DNA from: PFJX01 sp031426735
GTDB taxonomy: Bacteria; Pseudomonadota; Gammaproteobacteria; Burkholderiales; Thiobacillaceae
Length of the DNA: 10,785 bases
Direction: 5' to 3'
Assembly: GCA_031426735.1 (NCBI GenBank)
Contig: JASJPK010000054.1
Span: 1 to 10,785, forward strand
Part shown: one piece after another, positions 1 to 4,901 of the stretch
Layout: every line of letters starts with the position of its first letter
Position numbering within the stretch: the first letter of the stretch is position 1
Notes under the pieces: model-generated
What the model saw: the letters and a program-made list of their open reading frames with translations, nothing else
Database searches by the model: none
What the model was told of the DNA's origin: nothing
Made by a program: the position numbers and the translations under genes

Positions 1-10
1 TTGATTTTAT

Positions 11-86
11 TGGTGGCCAGAGGCGGAATCGAACCGTCGACACGCGGATTTTCAATCCGCTGCTCTACCAACTGAGCTATCTGGCC
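11..86 (-). tRNA. tRNA-Phe (anticodon GAA), CCA encoded
   Basis: Read on the minus strand, this folds as a complete 76-nt cloverleaf. It has a 7-bp acceptor stem GGCCAGA/TCTGGCC, discriminator A73 and an encoded CCA tail. The D-stem is GCTC/GAGC, and the anticodon stem GCGGA/TCCGC closes the loop TTGAAAA, giving anticodon GAA (Phe). The T-loop TTCGATT is canonical. The T-stem (GACGG against CCGCC) is imperfect: A50 (complement of base 37) faces C64 (complement of base 23). The gene has its own promoter (124-152) and diverges from the protein genes. Only 10 bases of window lie beyond its 3' end, so its terminator cannot be seen. Confidence 0.97.
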
Positions 87-95
87 ACGTCTGAA

Positions 96-109
96 GCCGG
101 GAACCCGGC
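96..109 (-). other. Perfect inverted repeat in the tRNA-Phe 5' leader
   Basis: GCCGGG, two bases, CCCGGC: a perfect 6-base inverted repeat between the predicted tRNA transcription start and the tRNA 5' end, ending about 10 nt before it. In RNA it would form a short GC stem (5 bp with a 4-nt loop) beside the RNase P cleavage site. There is no T-run, so it is not a terminator. A role in precursor folding or processing is inference only. Confidence 0.4.
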
Positions 110-123
110 CGAAGAAGCCGCGC

Positions 124-152
124 ATTAAATAGTGAAACCTGCATTTCGTCAA
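124..152 (-). promoter_or_regulatory. Sigma-70 promoter of tRNA-Phe with GC-rich discriminator
   Basis: On the minus strand, TTGACG (147-152) is followed by a 17-nt spacer and TTTAAT (124-129), 5 of 6 matches to each consensus hexamer. The bases after the -10 box are GCGCGG, a GC-rich discriminator of the type known at stringently controlled stable-RNA promoters. Transcription would start near 117, giving a leader of about 30 nt before the mature tRNA 5' end. Confidence 0.8.
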
Positions 153-283
153 GGCAGCGAGGCGGGGGTGCATCGGCTTCCGTTGTGCGATGTCAATTTC
201 CGACAATTTCACTCGGGCTTGTCCGGCATGTGGCGGGCTGGCACACTAGCACTCCATCATTGAACGCTAATAGAGGATCTCCC

Positions 284-670
284 ATGAGCGGCCTGAACCC
301 GACCTCCCCCATTCCAACCGAAATCAAGCTGCATCAGCAGTCCAGATTCATGGAAGTGGCTTTCAACGATGGCAGCCGTTTCAACCTGCCGTTCGAATAC
401 CTGCGTGTATTTTCGCCCTCGGCCGAGGTGCGCGGACATGGCCCCGGCCAGGAAGTGCTGCAGGTCGGTAAGAAGAATATCGACATCAAGAACGTCGAGC
501 CGGTGGGTCAATATGCGGTTGTCCTGGTGTTTTCCGATGGACATGATTCCGGCATCTATTCCTGGGACTACCTGTACGATCTGGGCGCCAAACAGGAGTT
601 CTACTGGAACAGCTATTTGCGCCGCATGGAAGAAGCCGGCGCCTCGCGCGAGCCCAAAACACTGGCGTGA
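284..670 (+). CDS. DUF971 (gamma-butyrobetaine hydroxylase-like N-terminal domain) protein
   Basis: A 128-aa soluble protein made almost entirely of one DUF971 domain. Family-type blocks are visible: LPFEYLRVFSPSAEVRGHG (residues 35-53) and FSDGHDSGIYSWDYL (83-97). The same domain occurs N-terminal in gamma-butyrobetaine hydroxylases and C-terminal in the plant Fe-S carrier HCF101, so a link to iron or Fe-S chemistry is suspected for the stand-alone form, whose function is not established. I start it at the ATG at 284 because AGAGGA (272-277) sits at the right distance. An in-frame ATG farther upstream (about 185) would add 33 residues that do not look like the family. Its stop overlaps the GTG start of the next gene (GTGA at 667-670), so the two are probably translationally coupled. 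No convincing promoter was found between 153 and 271. Confidence 0.88.
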   Translation: MSGLNPTSPIPTEIKLHQQSRFMEVAFNDGSRFNLPFEYLRVFSPSAEVRGHGPGQEVLQVGKKNIDIKNVEPVGQYAVVLVFSDGHDSGIYSWDYLYDLGAKQEFYWNSYLRRMEEAGASREPKTLA

Positions 671-1551
671 CACCCACGCTGCTTGACGAACTATCCCGCG
701 CCATTTCCGGCGCGTCAGGCGAGATTTTTCGGATTTCAAGTCATGGCGGTGCGGCGGGGGGCTGCATCAATCGCGGTCTGAGCTTGTCTGGCGTGGATGG
801 GCGCCGTTTCTTCGTCAAGCTCAACCAGGCCGCGCAACTCAGTATGTTCGAGGCGGAAGCGGCCGGCCTGGCCGAGTTGATCGGCGCTCAGGCGATCCGC
901 GTTCCCCAGCCGTTGACATACGGCCTGGCCGGCGACGAGAGTTTTTTCGTCATGGAATGGCTGGAATTGAATCGTCGCGGCAGTGGCCGCCAACTCGGCG
1001 AACAGCTCGCCAGCTTGCATCGCAATACATGGCAGGCATTCGGCTGGTGGCGCGACAACACGATCGGCAGCACGCATCAGGCAAACAAGGAAACGGACGA
1101 CTGGATCGAGTTCTACCGTGACCAGCGTTTGCGCCCGCAATTCGAACTTGCTGGCCGGAATGGCGCCGGAAAAGCATTGATCGACCGCGGCGAACAGCTG
1201 CTTGCCAGGCTGGAGTCATTTTTCCCCGGCTCCAGGCCGCAGCCCAGTCTGTTGCATGGCGACCTGTGGAGCGGAAACGTGGCTTATTGCGCGGGTATGC
1301 CGGTCATCTTCGACCCGGCGGTCTACTACGGCGACCGCGAGACGGATCTCGCCATGACCGAGTTGTTCGGCGGCTTTCCGGACGACTTCTATCGCGCCTA
1401 CGACGCATCCTGGCCGCTCGATCCGGGTTACGCGTCACGAAAACGGCTCTACCAGCTTTACCACCTGCTCAACCACTTCAACCTTTTCGGTGGCGACTAC
1501 GGCCGCCAGGCGCAAAACGTGATCGGCCAACTGCTGGCCGAAGTAGGCTGA
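667..1551 (+). CDS. Fructosamine/ribulosamine-3-kinase family protein
   Basis: A 294-aa kinase of the fructosamine-3-kinase family (aminoglycoside phosphotransferase-like fold), close to the usual length of about 290. Bacterial members phosphorylate ribulosamines or erythrulosamines bound to proteins, which destabilises the adduct and repairs glycation damage in the cytoplasm. Near the N-terminus is GGAAGGCINRG (about residues 28-38) and then the ATP-anchoring strand FFVKLN (48-53). The catalytic loop LLHGDLWSGNV holds D199 (HGD), and IFDPAVYYGDRE holds the metal-binding D216. The C-terminal YQLYHLLNHFNLFGGDY is also typical. The start is a GTG inside the stop of the DUF971 gene, with the frame running on without a gap; no separate ribosome site is needed if translation is coupled. 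A weak inverted repeat (1551-1564) follows the stop, but it is not a convincing terminator. Confidence 0.92.
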   Translation: MTPTLLDELSRAISGASGEIFRISSHGGAAGGCINRGLSLSGVDGRRFFVKLNQAAQLSMFEAEAAGLAELIGAQAIRVPQPLTYGLAGDESFFVMEWLELNRRGSGRQLGEQLASLHRNTWQAFGWWRDNTIGSTHQANKETDDWIEFYRDQRLRPQFELAGRNGAGKALIDRGEQLLARLESFFPGSRPQPSLLHGDLWSGNVAYCAGMPVIFDPAVYYGDRETDLAMTELFGGFPDDFYRAYDASWPLDPGYASRKRLYQLYHLLNHFNLFGGDYGRQAQNVIGQLLAEVG

Positions 1552-1586
1552 CAACGCCCGTTGTTCAACGTTTTTGTCGCAACCGT

Positions 1587-1615
1587 TTGCCTGTCCAGGG
1601 ATTTCTGTGGATAAT
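1587..1615 (+). promoter_or_regulatory. Probable sigma-70 promoter of rpmE
   Basis: TTGCCT (1587-1592), a 17-nt spacer and GATAAT (1610-1615): 4/6 and 5/6 consensus matches at the ideal distance. It lies in the 100-base gap between the kinase gene and rpmE, and a start near 1622 would give a leader of about 30 nt. The spacing and position support it; the -35 box is only fair. Confidence 0.55.
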
Positions 1616-1651
1616 CCCGCGCTTTCCAGGTTCCGACCCAGGTAGCGCGAT

Positions 1652-1861
1652 ATGAAAGCAGGCATCCATCCCGAGTACAACGAAATTGCCGTAACTTGCA
1701 GTTGTGGCAATAGCTTCACCACCCGTTCCACGATGAACAAGGCGCTGCATGTCGAAGTTTGTGCGGCCTGCCATCCGTTCTATACGGGCAAGCAGAAAAT
1801 CGTCGACACGGCTGGCCGCGTCGAGAAATTCCGCCAGAAATACGGCATCGCCAAGAAGTGA
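1652..1861 (+). CDS. rpmE: 50S ribosomal protein L31, zinc-binding type
   Basis: A 69-aa protein recognisable over its whole length as bacterial L31, a late-assembling protein of the large subunit that bridges to the small subunit in the 70S ribosome. It is the zinc-binding (C+) form: C16 and C18 in TCSCGN, and C37 and C40 in VCAACHPFYTGKQ. The usual MKxGIHPxY start and the DTAGRVEKFRQKY tail are both present. The Shine-Dalgarno sequence is weak (AGG at 1640-1642). The gene is a single-gene unit, with a candidate promoter at 1587-1615 and a strong terminator 16 bases after the stop. A zinc-free L31 paralogue (rpmE2) may exist elsewhere in the genome, but nothing here shows it. Confidence 0.98.
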   Translation: MKAGIHPEYNEIAVTCSCGNSFTTRSTMNKALHVEVCAACHPFYTGKQKIVDTAGRVEKFRQKYGIAKK

Positions 1862-1876
1862 TTTCTTGCTCGGCCG

Positions 1877-1904
1877 AAAAAGGCAGCCAGTGGCTGCCTT
1901 TTTT
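1877..1904 (+). terminator. Rho-independent terminator of rpmE
   Basis: Stem AGGCAGCC (1881-1888), loop AGT, GGCTGCCT (1892-1899), perfectly paired, extended by AAAA upstream against the six-T run 1899-1904. It is a textbook intrinsic terminator and separates rpmE from the glycosyltransferase unit. Confidence 0.93.
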
Positions 1905-1962
1905 GTTTATGCGGCAATAGCATTGCCTGGTTTCTGTAGTTTTCCGTAGCCGCCGCTTCGAG

Positions 1963-3519
1963 ATGAATCCGACGCCCCCCGCCAAACTCTTCTGGCTATT
2001 CCTGCTGCTGGTTTTCTGGGCTTTCTTCGGCCTGTTGGGGCGCGATGCCTGGAAAGCCGAAGAAGCGTTGGCGCTGGCGCCGATTCTGGACTGGCTCGAC
2101 GGCCTCGCCTCGGCCTGGTCGACGCCGGCTCCGCTCTACACCCTGTTCGCCGGCGTTGCCGTCAAACTGCACCTTGCCGGCAACGAGATCCAGGACAGCG
2201 CACGTCTGGCCAGCGGCCTGTTCACCTGCATCGCCATCCTGTTCACGGGTTTGAGCGCCCGCGCCTTGTACGGTCCCGGTTTCGGCCCCGCTGCCGCGAT
2301 TGCCTTGGTTGGCGGATTCGGCCTGATGTTGCGGGCACACGCGCTGCTGCCGGAAACCGCACTGCTGGCGGCCTGGTCCATCCTGCTTTATGGCGTGATG
2401 ACGGCAACGACGCACGTCAACCGCGGCAGCCTGGCCATCGGCTTGGCGCTCGCCATGCTGACACTGGGCCTGCGCGGCCTGCCGGATCTGCTTGCCGGAG
2501 TCCTGATCGTCCTGTTGCCGCTGCTCACGCCCGCCGGACGCGAGCGGCGATATCGGCGCTCCATCGCGCGCGGCCTGTTGCTCGCGGCCGGCTTGATCGG
2601 GGTTGCGCTGGTTTATTTGCAGGTCTCGCACAATCTAAGCGGCTGGCTGCAATGGCATGGCCTCAACCGGTTCGGGCCCATCCGCATGCCGGCCAGCGCA
2701 TTTGCCGAGCTGCCCTGGTTCGCCTGGCCGCTCTGGCCCTTGGCGCTGGGCGCGATCTGGCATGCGCACCGGCGTCTGGCGCGCACGCAGGAACTCCATA
2801 TTCCCTTGCTTGCCACCGCCGTACTGCTTGCCGCCGCGCTGGTTCCGGCCTGGTCGCGCGATGGCGCCTTGTTGCCGGTGCTGTTGCCGCTCGCCGTGTT
2901 GTCCGCCTATGGCCTCGATAACCTGCGCCGTGGCGCCGCCCAGGCACTGTACTGGTTCGGTGTGCTGCTCTTCGGCTTTTTCGCCCTCGCTTTCTGGATC
3001 TATTTCGCCGCCATCGAATGGGGCTACCCGACCAAACTCGCGCTTCACCTCGCCCGGCTGACGCCCAGTTACCAGCCCGGCGCGGTCGAGACCACCGCCT
3101 ATCTCCTGGCGGCCGCCGCCACACTGCTCTGGATCGTCGCGATTCCGCTGTTCCCGCGTGCGAAGAACCGGCCGATCCTGGTCTGGGCAACCGGCATGGT
3201 CCTGGTCTGGGTGTTGATCGCCGCGTTGTTCCGCCCCTGGATCGAAGCCGGCTGGGCTTACCGTCCGTTGATCGCCGATATGGCGCGCCAACTGCCTGCC
3301 GGCTCATGCTTGAACACGCAGGTCGACGCCGCCATGCAGACCATGCTGCGTCTGCACCTTAAAGCGCCGCAGCGAGCAACCTGCCGCTGGACCCTGCAAC
3401 TGATCACGCCCAAATCCGACAAAGCCAGACTCTCGACAAAAACGACCGTGATTTGGGAAGGCTATCGGCCGCGTTTCAAATCCCAGATTTACCGGCTGGA
3501 ACGACATGAACGCAATTAA
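1963..3519 (+). CDS. PMT/ArnT-like membrane glycosyltransferase (GT-C fold)
   Basis: A 518-aa integral membrane protein with about ten hydrophobic helices. The first is at residues 9-25 and the last near 405-425, followed by a hydrophilic C-terminal domain of about 90 residues, expected in the periplasm. Length and layout fit the PMT_2/ArnT-like family of polyprenyl-phosphate-sugar dependent transferases, which act on lipid A, envelope lipids or proteins at the outer face of the inner membrane. The first loop reads GRDAWKAEEA (26-35), the place where these enzymes carry their acidic metal/catalytic residues. It lacks the usual Asp-Glu pair and offers D28, E33 and E34 instead. Donor and acceptor cannot be named from the sequence. 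The Shine-Dalgarno sequence before ATG 1963 is poor, but no better in-frame start exists upstream. The last 14 bases overlap mobA. Confidence 0.8.
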   Translation: MNPTPPAKLFWLFLLLVFWAFFGLLGRDAWKAEEALALAPILDWLDGLASAWSTPAPLYTLFAGVAVKLHLAGNEIQDSARLASGLFTCIAILFTGLSARALYGPGFGPAAAIALVGGFGLMLRAHALLPETALLAAWSILLYGVMTATTHVNRGSLAIGLALAMLTLGLRGLPDLLAGVLIVLLPLLTPAGRERRYRRSIARGLLLAAGLIGVALVYLQVSHNLSGWLQWHGLNRFGPIRMPASAFAELPWFAWPLWPLALGAIWHAHRRLARTQELHIPLLATAVLLAAALVPAWSRDGALLPVLLPLAVLSAYGLDNLRRGAAQALYWFGVLLFGFFALAFWIYFAAIEWGYPTKLALHLARLTPSYQPGAVETTAYLLAAAATLLWIVAIPLFPRAKNRPILVWATGMVLVWVLIAALFRPWIEAGWAYRPLIADMARQLPAGSCLNTQVDAAMQTMLRLHLKAPQRATCRWTLQLITPKSDKARLSTKTTVIWEGYRPRFKSQIYRLERHERN

Positions 3520-4135
3520 TCCCTCTTCCCGCGCCGAACCTCGCCCGGTCAGCGCCGTGGTCCTGGCCGGCGGTCTGGCGCGCCGTTTTCGCGGCGAGGA
3601 CAAGGGCCTGATCGAACTGGCGCAGCGACCGCTTGCGGCCTGGACGGCTGAACGACTATCCGGTCATGCCGCCGAGGTGCTGATCAATGCCAACCGCAAT
3701 CTCAGTCGTTATGCCGCGCTCGGCCATACCGTAGTGCCCGACTACCTGCCCGACCACCCCGGCCCGTTGGCTGGCCTGCTGACCGCCGCGCGCACGGCAC
3801 AGCATGAATGGCTGCTCAGCGTACCTTGCGACGTGCCTTTTCTGCCGCTCGATCTGGTCATGCAGCTGCACGACCACGCCATCGCCAGCCAGGTCCGTCT
3901 GGCCCGCGCCGCCGACGAAACCGGCACCCATTTCGCCATCATGCTGGTGCATCGCGAACTGATTGCCGACCTGGAAAGCTATGTGCTCGAAGGCGGGCGC
4001 AAGGTGCAAGCCTGGCAGGCCAGACACGCCAGCGAAACGATCTACTTCGGCGACGATCCCTACGCCTTTCTCAACATCAACACGCCCGACGATCTCAGGA
4101 AAGCGGAGCGCATCGCCCACCGCTATGCACGCTGA
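3506..4135 (+). CDS. mobA: Molybdenum cofactor guanylyltransferase
   Basis: A 209-aa cytoplasmic enzyme that transfers GMP from GTP to molybdopterin-Mo, making the MGD cofactor of DMSO-reductase family enzymes such as nitrate reductase and formate dehydrogenase. The nucleotidyltransferase signature VVLAGGLARRFRGEDKGL (residues 18-35) has R26, G30, D32 and K33 of the LAGG-x-R-x-G-x-DKG motif. VPCDVPFLP contains D109, the expected Mg/GTP-binding Asp. FLNINTPDDL near the C-terminus (about 189-198) is also typical of MobA. Its ATG lies 14 bases inside the glycosyltransferase gene, with GGAACG upstream, suggesting coupled translation. No other molybdopterin gene is nearby, so the placement looks like convenience rather than a pathway cluster. 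Length is normal (E. coli MobA is slightly under 200). Confidence 0.95.
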   Translation: MNAINPSSRAEPRPVSAVVLAGGLARRFRGEDKGLIELAQRPLAAWTAERLSGHAAEVLINANRNLSRYAALGHTVVPDYLPDHPGPLAGLLTAARTAQHEWLLSVPCDVPFLPLDLVMQLHDHAIASQVRLARAADETGTHFAIMLVHRELIADLESYVLEGGRKVQAWQARHASETIYFGDDPYAFLNINTPDDLRKAERIAHRYAR

Positions 4136-4153
4136 AGCGACACCGGAGAAGCC

Positions 4154-4372
4154 ATGAATCCCCTGCAACATGTTCTGATCGGTCTGATCCGGTTCTATCA
4201 ACTGGTCCTGTCGCCATTCATGGGCAATCAATGCCGCTTCACGCCGACCTGCTCGCAATTCGCCCGCGAGGCGGTGGAAAAACACGGTGCGATCAAAGGC
4301 AGCTGGCTGGCGATTCGCCGCATTTCGCGTTGCCATCCCTGGCACCCGGGCGGTCACGATCCCGTGCCATGA
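4154..4372 (+). CDS. yidD: Membrane protein insertion efficiency factor YidD
   Basis: A 72-aa protein matching YidD end to end. An N-terminal amphipathic/hydrophobic helix (VLIGLIRFYQLVLSPF, about 7-22) is followed by CRFTPTCSQFA (C27, C33), KHGAIKGSWLAIRRISRCHPW and the GGHDPVP end. YidD is a small inner-membrane-associated protein that helps YidC insert and fold membrane proteins. The ATG at 4154 has GGAGAAG just upstream and lies 18 bases after the mobA stop, so it probably belongs to the glycosyltransferase-mobA transcript. Oddity: yidD normally sits between rnpA and yidC near rpmH, and none of those genes is here. No terminator follows; the grxD promoter starts 8 bases after the stop. 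Confidence 0.96.
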   Translation: MNPLQHVLIGLIRFYQLVLSPFMGNQCRFTPTCSQFAREAVEKHGAIKGSWLAIRRISRCHPWHPGGHDPVP

Positions 4373-4380
4373 AGGGTGGG

Positions 4381-4408
4381 TTGACGCGGCGTGCCGAGTC
4401 ATTATAAT
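4381..4408 (+). promoter_or_regulatory. Strong sigma-70 promoter of grxD
   Basis: TTGACG (4381-4386), a 16-nt spacer and a perfect TATAAT (4403-4408). Transcription should begin near 4415, leaving a leader of about 25 nt before ATG 4441 with an AGAGG ribosome site. This is the best-matching sigma-70 promoter in the window, so grxD is probably well expressed and independent of yidD. Confidence 0.87.
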
Positions 4409-4440
4409 TCCCGACAGATTTAGTCAACTTAGAGGTCGCA

Positions 4441-4761
4441 ATGGACATCCAGAAACTCATCCACGAGCAAGTCACCAGCCATCCGGTCGTGCTGTACATG
4501 AAGGGCACACCGCAATTCCCGCAGTGCGGCTACTCCGCCAACACCGCCAACATTCTGCGCGCCTGCGGCGTGACCGATCTGTTCTCGGTCAACCTGCTGG
4601 TCGAACATGAAATTCGCGAAGGCATCAAGGAATACGCCAGCTGGCCCACCATTCCGCTGGTCTTCATCAACGGCCAGTTCATAGGCGGCGCCGACATCAC
4701 GCGCGATCTGTATCAGTCCGGCGAACTGCAGAAAATGCTGGCTGCCGTCGTTCCCGCCTGA
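4441..4761 (+). CDS. grxD: Monothiol glutaredoxin, Grx4 family (CGYS active site)
   Basis: A 106-aa cytoplasmic Grx4-type protein. The family binds a [2Fe-2S] cluster with glutathione, usually as a dimer or with BolA, and passes it on in Fe-S assembly and iron homeostasis. Visible landmarks are K21-G-T-P (glutathione contact), the active site C29-G-Y-S, WPTIP (cis-Pro loop) and GGADI, the glutathione-binding turn. The family norm is CGFS, so Y31 is a conservative change. WPTIPL replaces the usual WPTIPQ, and GGAD replaces GGCD/GGSD. Length is typical. It has its own promoter (4381-4408) and terminator (4783-4816), so it is a single-gene transcript. Confidence 0.95.
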   Translation: MDIQKLIHEQVTSHPVVLYMKGTPQFPQCGYSANTANILRACGVTDLFSVNLLVEHEIREGIKEYASWPTIPLVFINGQFIGGADITRDLYQSGELQKMLAAVVPA

Positions 4762-4782
4762 TCACCCAAGTTTTCAGCCTTT

Positions 4783-4816
4783 AAAGCCGGCCGGTTTTTA
4801 CCCGCCGGTTTTTTTT
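4783..4816 (+). terminator. Rho-independent terminator of grxD
   Basis: Left arm CCGGCCGG (4787-4794), a 6-nt loop, and right arm CCCGCCGG (4801-4808) pair with one internal C-C mismatch. The stem is extended by AAAG against the T-run, and eight T follow (4809-4816). It insulates grxD from the chemotaxis promoter only 16 bases downstream. Confidence 0.9.
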
Positions 4817-4831
4817 GCCCAGAAACACTAC

Positions 4832-4859
4832 TAAAGTATTATCCCCGTCCTGCCGATAG
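4832..4859 (+). promoter_or_regulatory. Sigma-28 (FliA) type flagellar promoter of the chemotaxis operon
   Basis: TAAAGTAT (4832-4839) and GCCGATAG (4852-4859), each 7 of 8 matches to the enterobacterial FliA consensus TAAAGTTT and GCCGATAA. The spacer is 12 nt, one longer than the classic 11. A start near 4866 would give a leader of about 36 nt before the receptor start codon. There is no competing sigma-70 pair in the gap. This places the whole operon in the late flagellar regulon. Confidence 0.87.
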
Positions 4860-4901
4860 CCAGCATGCTCGGGCTGGAAGGCCCATTCATCGGGGAATCG
4901 A

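Noticed and set aside
1..86. tRNA-Phe as an integration (att) site for a mobile element
   Set aside because: No integrase gene, partial tRNA repeat or compositional break is visible on the right side, and only 10 bases are available on the 3' side.
239..253. Sigma-54-like element TGGCAC upstream of the DUF971 gene
   Set aside because: The -24 half matches, but at the required spacing the -12 GC is absent, and the site sits too close to the gene.
185..283. Upstream start extending the DUF971 protein by 33 residues
   Set aside because: The extra residues do not resemble the family and lack a good ribosome site, whereas ATG 284 has AGAGGA at normal distance.
1551..1575. Inverted repeat ACAACG-CC-CGTTGT plus a five-T run after the kinase gene
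   Set aside because: The stem is short and AT-rich, the loop is too tight, and the T-run begins 6 bases after the stem. At best it is a poor terminator.
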